The notes under the pieces: generated by a model
Told to the model about the DNA's origin: nothing
Database searches by the model: none
What the model saw: only the letters and a program-made list of their open reading frames with translations
Program-made: the position numbers and the translations under genes
Shown: in pieces, positions 18,085-26,289 of the stretch
Layout of the letters: each line of letters opens with the position of its first letter
Numbering within the stretch: the stretch's first letter is position 1
Assembly (NCBI GenBank): GCA_043801445.1
Contig: JAZDMB010000032.1
Span: forward strand, 1 to 64,000
Reading direction: 5' to 3'
DNA from: JAZDFP01 sp043801445
GTDB lineage: Bacteria; Planctomycetota; MHYJ01; JACQXL01
Length of the DNA stretch: 64,000 nucleotides

Positions 18085-19715
18085 TTCTCGGTACAGATTC
18101 CATTGCTTATATCGGCTAATTTTTCCATCAACTTACGGTTGGTTCCTTTTTTACCGGTCATAATAGTATGTATCATTATTTTCTTAAAGCGGTTACATTT
18201 TGATATGTTTTCTATAATATTTTCATTGTTGATATAGGTTCCATAAGTCGGGTTACCATCGGAGAGCAAGAATACAATATCTGCTTCCGGCTCAGAAAAC
18301 GCCTCTATCAAAGCATCATAATGGTCGCCACGTCCACGTTTAATATCTTCTAATATATCCCATAATGATTTTACAAAGTCCAGTGCTATTTTTTTATTAC
18401 TATCAGTTGCCAATAACATTGTTTTAGCTGCTTTTCTTTTATTATAACGCGTCGCTTCTGTGCTAAGAATGATAATATTAAATTTCGCTTCAGCCGGAAG
18501 ACTCTTTAGTGTCCCAGATAGTTCCTTTAGTGCAACATCAATCTTCCGTTCCCCTTTATTTGCTTCGCCTTCAGCATCATATTTCATACTTCCGGAAAAA
18601 TCTATGATAAATATGATGTTCTTGCCTAATATCGGAATATCAAAGAAAGTAGGGATGGTTTCAGATGTGCTTTTTAATGCTTTCAAATCAAAGGACTGTT
18701 TAATCGGGATAATTTCTATTTTATCTTTATTTGCCTCATACCAATTTAACCATGTTTTATTATCAAGCCCAAATGGCTGACCGCTCAAATCTTTAAGTGC
18801 CATTATGATATCATACCGCAGTCTCCATGAGGCATTCGGTAAACGTTCAATCAGCACACTAACACTGTTTTTCTCTCTAATGTCTCTCAAACACTGCACT
18901 GCAGTAAGTTGTACTGCTTGGTTTTTGTCTGCTAATAAATTAGAAATAAATTTTAATATAAGTATTTTATCTATCGTATATTTGGTCAGCGTTTCAAGAG
19001 CAACTATTCTTACTTCCGGTAAAGAATCTTTTAATGCTGATTCGAGATAGGGTATTGATTCTTTTGGGTTTATTGCGGCCAGCGACTCAAGAACCGCTAT
19101 TTTCACCATAGAATTAGAATCGCTTACCTTTTTTATCAGATAAGGATATACCTTTGATGAACCCATCTGCCCTAATGCCTTAATAGCAGCTACACGTATT
19201 CCCGTATTATTATTAGATAGTATATTAATTAAAGAATCCTCTGCGAGTGAAGCATTCGGCAGGTAACTGATAGTCTCAATAATCCTGATAACAACTTCTT
19301 CAGCAGACTCGTTATTCAATGCCTTAAGAAGGGGAGACATGGTTTCTTCATTCTTAATCAACCCCAATGCCCAGGCAGTATAAAATCTTTGCTGTTTGCT
19401 TTTGGTGTTAGTTAGAGAATTAGAAACAAGATAGTCAATAGCTTCTTTATCACAAAAGTTACCGAGAGCCATTACGGTTGATTCTCTAATCGGAGCTTCA
19501 TCATCATTTAACAGTGATACCAATATTACAGCAGATTCCTTGGAATCGATTTTCTTGAGTTTATTAATAGCGCTTTGTCGTTCCCAATAATTCCCATAAG
19601 ACTTATCCGATAAAGTTTGTTTTATCTTGGATAATTCATCTGAGGAATATCCATAACCGCTAAAGAACAGAAATAGAAAAACGGTATAACCTAATATTTT
19701 ATATAATTGTTTCAT
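18081..19715 (-). CDS. secreted HEAT-repeat and VWA-domain protein
   Basis: A 544-aa protein with a signal peptide (residues 1-25, MKQLYK and a Leu/Phe-rich core). Residues ~25-310 are HEAT/PBS-lyase-type helical repeats, each carrying a version of AVxALGxxG. Residues ~360-544 form a von Willebrand A domain with MIDAS motif DFSGS (~370) and LLSDG (~485). Such pairings give exported protein-interaction modules that coordinate a metal. It is translationally coupled to queA. No enzymatic residues are seen. Planctomycetes encode many such proteins; the specific partner is unknown. Confidence 0.85.
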   Translation of the reverse strand: MKQLYKILGYTVFLFLFFSGYGYSSDELSKIKQTLSDKSYGNYWERQSAINKLKKIDSKESAVILVSLLNDDEAPIRESTVMALGNFCDKEAIDYLVSNSLTNTKSKQQRFYTAWALGLIKNEETMSPLLKALNNESAEEVVIRIIETISYLPNASLAEDSLINILSNNNTGIRVAAIKALGQMGSSKVYPYLIKKVSDSNSMVKIAVLESLAAINPKESIPYLESALKDSLPEVRIVALETLTKYTIDKILILKFISNLLADKNQAVQLTAVQCLRDIREKNSVSVLIERLPNASWRLRYDIIMALKDLSGQPFGLDNKTWLNWYEANKDKIEIIPIKQSFDLKALKSTSETIPTFFDIPILGKNIIFIIDFSGSMKYDAEGEANKGERKIDVALKELSGTLKSLPAEAKFNIIILSTEATRYNKRKAAKTMLLATDSNKKIALDFVKSLWDILEDIKRGRGDHYDALIEAFSEPEADIVFLLSDGNPTYGTYINNENIIENISKCNRFKKIMIHTIMTGKKGTNRKLMEKLADISNGICTEK

Positions 19716-19735
19716 ATGATAATATGTTTGTTTTA

Positions 19736-19765
19736 TACCTCGGCTTCGCTCGGTATTTAGCTTAA
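19736..19765 (+). repeat. 30-bp dispersed repeat, copy 1
   Basis: Begins TACCTCGGCTTCGCTCGG and ends TATTTAGCTTAA. It matches the reverse complement of 62232-62261 with about three mismatches. Both copies sit in intergenic sequence next to other palindromic repeats. Confidence 0.7.
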
Positions 19766-19842
19766 TAGTGAGCCTGCCGAACTATACCTAACGGTATTCT
19801 ATTTAATAGTATCCCGCTAATAGGGATATATAAAATGATAAA

Positions 19843-20847
19843 CTATTTTCTGTCTTGTGATGTGTACTTCCAGATTTTTATAGTCTTATCAATACCAGCT
19901 GAAACAAGCAATTGCCCATCCGGGCTAAAAGATACCGAATAAACCCCCTCCTTATGTCCCGAAAGAGTCTGAATTTCCTTACCAGTTGAAGTATCCCATA
20001 TTTTTACAGCGGCATCTTCGCTTCCTGAGGCAATTCTCGCGCCGTCAGGACTAAAACAAACTGAGCGGATTTTTTGAGTATGCCCTTTTAAAGACCTGAT
20101 TTCTGTAAGTGCAATAACATCCCAAAGTTTTATGGTGTTATCAAAACTTCCGGAAGCAAGAATTTTACCGTCAGGGCTAAAAGAGGTTGAAAAAATAAGG
20201 TGACGATGACCCGAAAGAACACAAATCTCTTTACCGCTAGATACATCCCAAAGTCTAACGGTATTATCATGAGCACCGGATGCTATTAATCTACCATCCG
20301 GGCTAAAGCACACCGTAAATACCTGAGCATCATGCCCCGACAACTTACCGATTTCCTTTCCTGATGGCAATTCTATTATTATAACAGTCCCGTCTTCGCT
20401 GCCGGCAGCAAGTAACTTACCGTTAGTGCTAAAAGAAATTCCCCATATCTGCGCTGCTTGTTTTAATATACGTATTTCTTTTGATTGTGATAGCTCCCAA
20501 AATCTTATGGTAGCATCATCGCTCCCGGAAGCTATCATTTTACCATCCGGACTAAAATAAGCAGACCAAACTACATTAGTATGCCCTGATAAAGTCCGTA
20601 TTTCTTTACCGGTTGAAACATCCCACAGTTTAATAATTCCAACATCATCAGATGATACGATTATTTTACTATCCGGACTAAAAGCCACGGAGCGAACGGG
20701 AGATTCATGCCCTATCAAATTACGCCATTCCTTAAAAGATTCCGGGATAGAGGATTTTTTGGTCTCGTTATTTTGGTCTAAACATATGTTTGTCGCAGCT
20801 ACTACAAATACCAGAATTGATGTAAATATATAAAATTTATAACTCAT
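19843..20847 (-). CDS. WD40-repeat beta-propeller protein
   Basis: About 334 residues with an N-terminal hydrophobic segment (YIFTSILVFVVAA), acting as a signal or anchor. Seven consecutive WD40 units follow, each with FSPDGxxIASGSxDxTIxLWD or a close variant, enough for one complete propeller. Unit 3 is the most diverged: its closing WD is replaced by IIE. I place the start at the ATG at 20847, five bases after the pyrD stop; an in-frame TTG at 20886 inside pyrD is the alternative. The role is probably as an exported binding scaffold; no enzyme domain is fused to it. Confidence 0.85.
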   Translation of the reverse strand: MSYKFYIFTSILVFVVAATNICLDQNNETKKSSIPESFKEWRNLIGHESPVRSVAFSPDSKIIVSSDDVGIIKLWDVSTGKEIRTLSGHTNVVWSAYFSPDGKMIASGSDDATIRFWELSQSKEIRILKQAAQIWGISFSTNGKLLAAGSEDGTVIIIELPSGKEIGKLSGHDAQVFTVCFSPDGRLIASGAHDNTVRLWDVSSGKEICVLSGHRHLIFSTSFSPDGKILASGSFDNTIKLWDVIALTEIRSLKGHTQKIRSVCFSPDGARIASGSEDAAVKIWDTSTGKEIQTLSGHKEGVYSVSFSPDGQLLVSAGIDKTIKIWKYTSQDRK

Positions 20848-20851
20848 TAAT

Positions 20852-21814
20852 TTAATGGATTTTATGAGTGGAAATAAGATTTCCAATGTTTCCTATTCGT
20901 TCCGTAGCCATTATTTCTTTCAGTTCTTTAGGTATATTAAATACCGCGAATGGATCAACAAGATTAAGCGTTCCAACCTGCACTGCCTTTGCTCCAACAG
21001 AAAGAAATTCTAAAGCATCCTCAGCATTCATAATACCGCCGATTCCTATAATTTCTGCTTTTGTTTTACTTGCTACTTCATAAACCATTTTTAAAGCTAC
21101 AGGTTTTATAGCCGGGCCTGATAACCCGCCTGTAAATCCACCGAGTATCGACTTTCCTTTCCGCCAATTTATCGCTAAAGATGATATCGTATTTATCAAT
21201 GAAATTACATCTGCTCCTACACTCAATGCAGCGCGGGCTATTACCACAATATCAGTAACATTCGGAGAGAGTTTAACAATAACCGGTAAACGTGAAATTC
21301 GCCTTACCTTCCGAACTGCCTTTTTAGTTTCTCGCGGTGATTGAGCAATACACAAACCACCTTTTTCTATATTCGGACAGGAAATATTTATTTCTATACC
21401 GTCAAATATTTTGTATTCGTGCTTCTGTAACACTCGAATAGTTTCAATAATTTCATCAGATGTTGCTCCGCCGATACTGATAATTTTTATCGTTTTTAAT
21501 TTATCAATATCTTTCAGATAATTCCGACAAAAACCTTCAATACCGGGATTTTCCAATCCGACCGAATTAATAATGCCTGATGCTGTTTCTACAATACGCG
21601 GCGGCATATTACCTATTCGTTCTTTAAGAGTGATAGTCTTGGTAATAAAACCACCTAATTGGTCAACCTGCCCGCCTTCGGCTTTCGAGCTGGGGTATCC
21701 ATTTAGGCGAGCTAGTGAACTCATTATGCGGACGGGCCCATATCCGTATGTTCCAGATGCAAGAATTACAGGATTTTTAAATCTAAATGGTCCTACTTGA
21801 GTAGATAAATCCAT
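20852..21814 (-). CDS. pyrD: dihydroorotate dehydrogenase, class 1B type
   Basis: Oxidises dihydroorotate to orotate in pyrimidine synthesis using FMN. Recognised by NPVILASGTYGYG at the N-terminus, NSVGLENPGIEGF (~75-87), the catalytic-Cys segment INISCPN (~141-147), VIVKLSPNVTDI and the FMN phosphate-binding IIGIGGI and GAKAVQVGT. The Cys places it in class 1, which usually works with PyrK; no pyrK is nearby. Odd: residues ~37-50 (YPSSKAEGGQVD) interrupt a segment that is short in relatives, and they are encoded by a GC-rich repeat-like stretch (21667-21697). The WD40 gene follows immediately. Confidence 0.93.
   Translation of the reverse strand: MDLSTQVGPFRFKNPVILASGTYGYGPVRIMSSLARLNGYPSSKAEGGQVDQLGGFITKTITLKERIGNMPPRIVETASGIINSVGLENPGIEGFCRNYLKDIDKLKTIKIISIGGATSDEIIETIRVLQKHEYKIFDGIEINISCPNIEKGGLCIAQSPRETKKAVRKVRRISRLPVIVKLSPNVTDIVVIARAALSVGADVISLINTISSLAINWRKGKSILGGFTGGLSGPAIKPVALKMVYEVASKTKAEIIGIGGIMNAEDALEFLSVGAKAVQVGTLNLVDPFAVFNIPKELKEIMATERIGNIGNLISTHKIH
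21667..21697. repeat. GC-rich repeat-like insertion within pyrD
   Basis: The stretch starts CCTGCCCGCCTTCGGCTTTC and adds about a dozen residues to PyrD in frame, between the N-terminal ASGTYGYG block and GGFITKTITL. Its core resembles the GC-rich palindromes at 34158, 46032 and 62184. It is not a perfect palindrome itself, so the family assignment is tentative. Confidence 0.45.
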
Positions 21815-21861
21815 AATTATTTAGCGTAGAGCGTATAGCATTTCCACTCTATGCTCCAGTG

Positions 21862-22587
21862 TCAACGGCCGTACTTAATCCTTTCAGCAAGGATTTCCGG
21901 GAGTTCGGCTTTGATTATTTTAGCGGAAGCTTTCTTGATATCATATTCAATACGTTTAATCCAAACCATACCTTCATCCACATCATAAATAGCATAAGCT
22001 GCTTCAGGGTTTTCATCTCTTGGCTGTCCAACACTGCCAACATTAATAATCACCTTGCTATTGCTATTAACCTGGATATATGGTTCTGTGGAAAAAGATA
22101 AAATTCCTCGTGACATTGTAAATGCAATCGGAACGTGAGAGTGCCCTATAAAACAAATAGAAGTTGTAAGCGAATTAAGAGCTAATTGGACATCATAATT
22201 ATTTTCCATATATTCAAACATTTCCGGGGAATGCGGTGTAGAATGAACCATTGTAATATTATCAATCTTTTCAACCAATTTTATTTTGCTTAAAAAGTCT
22301 CTGTGCTCTGTTGATAGTTTTTGTTTTGTCCACTCTATAGCTTTATAAGCATAGGTATTAAAAAAATCAATGTTAAGCAACCCGGCTGCGGCATAGTCGT
22401 GATTACCCGCAACCAAAATTGGGTCCAATTCTCGTATTTTATCTATACATTCTCCGGGATTAGCACCGTAACCAACCAAATCACCGATACAAATATATTT
22501 ATCCGGCTTCTCAGTTGCCATTTTATTCAAGACGCTTTCCAATGCTTCTAAATTACCATGAATATCGCCAAAAATTGCATATCTCAT
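21862..22587 (-). CDS. calcineurin-like metallophosphoesterase
   Basis: A 241-aa cytoplasmic dinuclear-metal phosphoesterase. All family motifs are present: GDIHGN (7-12), GDLVGYGANP (~39-48), GNHDYA (~65), VHSTPH (~118) and GHSHVP (~150), with a late INVGSVGQPRDENP block typical of the YfcE/bacterial phosphodiesterase group. The substrate cannot be told from sequence; relatives act on cyclic nucleotides, dinucleotide polyphosphates or phosphodiesters. It is followed on the same strand by pyrD after a short gap containing a small imperfect hairpin. Confidence 0.9.
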   Translation of the reverse strand: MRYAIFGDIHGNLEALESVLNKMATEKPDKYICIGDLVGYGANPGECIDKIRELDPILVAGNHDYAAAGLLNIDFFNTYAYKAIEWTKQKLSTEHRDFLSKIKLVEKIDNITMVHSTPHSPEMFEYMENNYDVQLALNSLTTSICFIGHSHVPIAFTMSRGILSFSTEPYIQVNSNSKVIINVGSVGQPRDENPEAAYAIYDVDEGMVWIKRIEYDIKKASAKIIKAELPEILAERIKYGR

Positions 22588-22604
22588 AAAATTTCAGCCC
22601 GTTA

Positions 22605-23456
22605 TTATTTTATTTCACGTTTCGAGAATATTAGTATTGTTATATATAATACAAAAGATACATAAATAATAGTATAAAAAGAAAGCAAAAAAAGATAATT
22701 AACAGATAAAATAGATTTTGTGGTTACTAACGAACTGGTATTCAAAATACTGAAATGCGGCAATACCGAAGAACTTAGCCAACCCAGGCCATTAAATATA
22801 ACAGATGCTTGTTGGCTTAGTGCATTAGAAATATAATCGGAAATATTACCGAGAACAAGCAGGAAAAAACATCCTATTCCGGATACTGCCAATGAAAAAT
22901 AAGTGGAAAAAGCTACTGCAAAAGACGTCAATATTGCCACCTGTAAAAAACAACTGTAAATACCTTTTAATAGAATCCAGATATCTTCCCTAAAGAAAGC
23001 AAAAGTATCTTTTAGAACAAATGAGCCTTTGAGATACCGTCCCTCCCTGAATTTTTCTTGGATAGACGGCAATCCTTCCTTTAACCAATAGCCTATAATA
23101 AATACAACCGTAAGAAATAAAAAAGCAACCAGAATCGTAAAAATAATCCCCATGAATTTTCCGATAATGAATTCGCTTCTTTTAACCGGTTTAGATAATA
23201 GCATTATTGCCGTAAGATTTTCTATTTCGTTAGTAATAACAAAAGAAGCGGTAAGAATTGCGATGAGTATGCCGCTAAAGGTTACGGTCGCCAGTCCCAC
23301 TTCCCGCATCATAGAAACCTCTTCACCAAAAGCAAAAAGGCAAAACAAAGGCGATATTAAAAGTAAAACCGCAGAAACGGCTGTAACAATATAGAATAAA
23401 GAATTGCGAACTGCTTCCTGATAAGTAATTCTACCAATATTATATATATTATACAT
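22605..23456 (-). CDS. ABC-2 type transporter permease
   Basis: 283 residues with six predicted membrane segments and the ABC-2 permease layout: a cytoplasmic N-terminus (ITYQEAVRNSLFYIV), a first helix pair, the loop LLSKPVKRSEFIIGKFMG (~85-102) which contacts the ATPase, then four more helices. This subfamily exports varied substrates. No ATPase gene lies beside it, so its partner must be encoded elsewhere. It ends 17 bp before the metallophosphoesterase start, suggesting co-transcription. Confidence 0.85.
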   Translation of the reverse strand: MYNIYNIGRITYQEAVRNSLFYIVTAVSAVLLLISPLFCLFAFGEEVSMMREVGLATVTFSGILIAILTASFVITNEIENLTAIMLLSKPVKRSEFIIGKFMGIIFTILVAFLFLTVVFIIGYWLKEGLPSIQEKFREGRYLKGSFVLKDTFAFFREDIWILLKGIYSCFLQVAILTSFAVAFSTYFSLAVSGIGCFFLLVLGNISDYISNALSQQASVIFNGLGWLSSSVLPHFSILNTSSLVTTKSILSVNYLFLLSFYTIIYVSFVLYITILIFSKREIK

Positions 23457-23550
23457 TAAGTTAAGTTATCAATAGAAGTGCCGGAAAGTCAAGTAAAAAA
23501 AACGGTGTTTTGTATCTTTATATCTAAATGCATAACGTTTAATGCAATTA

Positions 23551-24498
23551 TTATTTTTTTGCTTTCCGCCTGATAACTTTCCTTACGGCTTGAATAATAT
23601 CATTAGCGGTAAGATTGTACTCTTTAAGCAATTCTTCTGATTCACCTGACTGCCCGAAGCGGTCTTTAATAGCAACCATCTCTATAGGTACAGGACAATT
23701 TTGAGATAAGACTTCTGAAACAGCACTGCCGAGTCCACCTGCCATCAGATGTTCCTCAGCGGTAACTATTGCCTGAGTTTTCTCAGCCTGAGAAATTATA
23801 GTTTTTGTGTCTAACGGCTTAATAGTATAACAATTAATTACCGTAATATTAATGTTCTCTTGCGCAAGCATTTCGGCGGCAGACAGAGCCGAAGAAACCA
23901 TAATTCCACAAGCAATCACAGTCGCATCGTTACCTTCTCTTAAAACGCTGGATTTGCCGATAACAAAAGTGTCGGTGGCTTTAGTTACAACAGGTATTTT
24001 CAGACGTGCCAATCTAATATATACGGGCCCATAATATTCAGCGGCAGCGAATATTGCCTTTGGCGTCTCAATAGCATCTGCCGGCACTAACACTGTCATT
24101 CCGGGAATAAGCCGCATAAGCGCAATGTCTTCAATACCCTGATGAGATGCACCATCCGGCCCAACCGAAACACCACCATGTGTTGCTACAATTTTTACAT
24201 TCAATGCGCCGTAAGAAATAGTATTTCTAATCTGCTCCCAAGCACGACCTGAAGCGAAAATGGCAAAAGTAGTTGCGAAAGGAATTTTTCCCGATACTGC
24301 CAACCCTGCCGCCGTATTCATCATATTCGCCTCGGCGACACCCATATTAAAAAATCGTTCTGGAAATACTTTAGCAAACTCACTTGTTTTAGTTGAACCG
24401 GCTAAATCAGCCGAAAGAACCACAACATTGGAATTATTTTTACCTAATTCAACTAAAGCACTTCCAAAGGCCTCTCGAGTACATTTTAATTCTACCAT
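23551..24498 (-). CDS. transketolase, C-terminal subunit
   Basis: 315 residues covering the pyrimidine-binding and C-terminal domains of transketolase. Visible: FATTFAIFASGRAWEQIRN (~75-93), THGGVSVGPDGASHQGIED (~110-128) and the C-terminal EEHLMAGGLGSAVSE (~245). With the adjacent N-terminal subunit it forms the thiamine-diphosphate enzyme that moves two-carbon units in the pentose phosphate pathway. Splitting of transketolase into two genes is common in archaea and some bacteria. It starts three bases after the partner ends, so the subunits are made together. The paralogue DXS is excluded because the two halves are separate and short. Confidence 0.92.
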   Translation of the reverse strand: MVELKCTREAFGSALVELGKNNSNVVVLSADLAGSTKTSEFAKVFPERFFNMGVAEANMMNTAAGLAVSGKIPFATTFAIFASGRAWEQIRNTISYGALNVKIVATHGGVSVGPDGASHQGIEDIALMRLIPGMTVLVPADAIETPKAIFAAAEYYGPVYIRLARLKIPVVTKATDTFVIGKSSVLREGNDATVIACGIMVSSALSAAEMLAQENINITVINCYTIKPLDTKTIISQAEKTQAIVTAEEHLMAGGLGSAVSEVLSQNCPVPIEMVAIKDRFGQSGESEELLKEYNLTANDIIQAVRKVIRRKAKK

Positions 24499-24501
24499 AT
24501 T

Positions 24502-25329
24502 TTACTGCAATTCTTTCAGGGCTTTTTCGGCTTCAGAAGATGTCGGTGCCTTACCGTGCCATTCGGCTTTATTTTCCATAAATGAAACGCCTTTACCTTT
24601 AACAGTTCGGGCAATAATAATAGTAGGTTTATTCTTTATTGTTTCGGCTTGGTCAAGAGCCTGAATGATTTCTGTAAAATTGTGTCCGTCTATGCCAATA
24701 ACATTCCATCCGAAAGCAATCCATTTATCGACGAGAGGTAACGGCGACATTACATGCTCAATAGAACCATCTATTTGGAATCCATTATAATCCAGAATCG
24801 CACAAAGATTATCTATTTTATAATGGGCGGCTGCCATCGCGGCTTCCCAGACTTGACCTTCTTGATTCTCACCGTCACCGAGTAAAACATAAACCCGATA
24901 ACTTTTTTTATCCAATTTACCCGCTAAAGCAATTCCATTAGCAATTGAAAGCCCCTGTCCCAACGACCCGCTGGACATTTCAACTCCCGGTGTCCTTTTC
25001 ATGTCAGGATGTCCTTGTAAAATACTTCCCAATTTCCTTAATGAATCAAGTTCTGTTATTGGGAAATAGCCGGCTTCAGCAAGAGTTGCATACCAAACCG
25101 GTGCGGCATGCCCTTTAGACATCAAAAATCTGTCGCGTTCAGACCAATGAGGATTTTCATGATTAATTCTTAATTTATGGAAATATAATGAGACTACTAA
25201 TTCCACAGCCGATAGTGAACCGCCGGGATGCCCTGAACCAGCACGGCTTATCATCCTAATGATATGTTGACGAATAACTTTCGCTTTACCCTTTAAGAAT
25301 TCTATTTTGTTTTCAGAAGGAATGACCAT
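24502..25329 (-). CDS. transketolase, N-terminal subunit
   Basis: 275 residues forming the thiamine-diphosphate pyrophosphate-binding half. Motifs: GSGHPGGSLSAVELVVSLYF (~31-50), SKGHAAPVWYATLAEAG (~70) and the cofactor motif GDGENQEGQVWEA (~150) followed by the conserved Asn-Gly in DYNGFQIDG. AGGATAA precedes the ATG. A tRNA-Phe gene lies 28 bp upstream on the same strand, so the operon may share a transcript with the tRNA. Confidence 0.94.
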   Translation of the reverse strand: MVIPSENKIEFLKGKAKVIRQHIIRMISRAGSGHPGGSLSAVELVVSLYFHKLRINHENPHWSERDRFLMSKGHAAPVWYATLAEAGYFPITELDSLRKLGSILQGHPDMKRTPGVEMSSGSLGQGLSIANGIALAGKLDKKSYRVYVLLGDGENQEGQVWEAAMAAAHYKIDNLCAILDYNGFQIDGSIEHVMSPLPLVDKWIAFGWNVIGIDGHNFTEIIQALDQAETIKNKPTIIIARTVKGKGVSFMENKAEWHGKAPTSSEAEKALKELQ

Positions 25330-25357
25330 ACTGATTATCCTGCCGATAAATTGAATG

Positions 25358-25429
25358 TGGGCAGGGCCGGGATCGAACCGGCGACTCCTGGATTTTCAGT
25401 CCAGAGCTCTACCGCTGAGCTACCTACCC
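25358..25429 (-). tRNA. tRNA-Phe (anticodon GAA)
   Basis: A full cloverleaf can be drawn. The acceptor stem GGGTAGG pairs with CCTGCCC (one G-T pair), the D arm is GCTC...GAGC, the anticodon stem is CTGGA/TCCAG with loop CTGAAAA giving anticodon GAA, and the T arm is GCCGG-TTCGATC-CCGGC. The discriminator base is A. The CCA end is not encoded, so it must be added by tRNA nucleotidyltransferase. Confidence 0.96.
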
Positions 25430-25452
25430 ACCAAAAATATCTTAGAACCCTG

Positions 25453-26199
25453 TTAACAACTTAGCAACTCCATTGAATTAAGCGCAGTTTTAATGCAATT
25501 CAGTTCAGCCTGTTTTTTATGGGCATTACTAATAACCTTATATTTATATCTATCTACATATACCGTGCAAATACTGCCTGCCCGATAATTTTTTAACTGG
25601 GCCAATGTCAAAAGAGTACTGGTTTCCATCTCAAAGTTCAATACGCCTATTTTACCAAAATATTTTGTGATATCCGGCGTAAGAAGCGGGAATCCACTTA
25701 CCGGCCGACCTTGTGCGCCATAAAATCCAGGTGCTGTCGCGGTTAGTCCAACATGATATTTGAGTTTAAAGTTCTCGGCAGCCTTTTTCAGGGCAAGAAC
25801 CACTTCATAATGCGCTACAGCCGGATAACCTTCCGGAACAAAGAATAAAGAAGTATTTTCCAATCGTAAAGCCGCCGATGAAATAATCAAATTACCTAAA
25901 GAGGTATATTTTTGTAACCCACCACATGAACCTACTCGGATGATCGTCAGGTCTTTAGCAATTTGAGAAAGTTCAATCAAAGCAATCTCAGTATTAGCCG
26001 GCCCAATACCCGTAGCCATAACTGATATGGGAATACCCTTGTAAATACCCGTGTAAGTCATGAACTCACGATTTTGTCTTTTTAATTTAATGCGGTCAAA
26101 AAACTTGGAAATTGTTTCCGCTCTTGAATAATCCCCGCAAAGTAAAATATTAGGAGCAACCTCACCCCGACTCAACGCAATGTGATACTGCTTTGCCAT
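25453..26199 (-). CDS. nucleoside phosphorylase (uridine phosphorylase-like)
   Basis: A 248-aa PNP/UDP family enzyme for phosphorolysis of nucleosides in salvage. Diagnostic parts: NILLCGDYSRAETIS (~18-32), phosphate-binding TGIGPANTEIAL (~63-74), RVGSCGGLQ (~87-95) and the nucleoside-binding NFEMETSTLLTLA (~189-201). The ETS/Glu-Met-Glu pattern is closest to uridine phosphorylase, but purine substrates cannot be excluded. The start is supported by AGAGGAA upstream. It lies just upstream of tRNA-Phe on the same strand. Confidence 0.88.
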   Translation of the reverse strand: MAKQYHIALSRGEVAPNILLCGDYSRAETISKFFDRIKLKRQNREFMTYTGIYKGIPISVMATGIGPANTEIALIELSQIAKDLTIIRVGSCGGLQKYTSLGNLIISSAALRLENTSLFFVPEGYPAVAHYEVVLALKKAAENFKLKYHVGLTATAPGFYGAQGRPVSGFPLLTPDITKYFGKIGVLNFEMETSTLLTLAQLKNYRAGSICTVYVDRYKYKVISNAHKKQAELNCIKTALNSMELLSC

Positions 26200-26289
26200 A
26201 AATATGGTTCCTCTCTATAATAAATATTTAATAATGACAGTGAAAGCGTATTGGACATATTGCTATTTAATTAGTCAATCAAAAAATAA

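Noticed and set aside
21815..21864. Promoter of pyrD using TTGACA at 21859-21864
   Set aside because: The only -10-like sequence (TGCTAT) is 19 bp away, and the -35 lies within the coding end of the upstream gene; the support is too weak.
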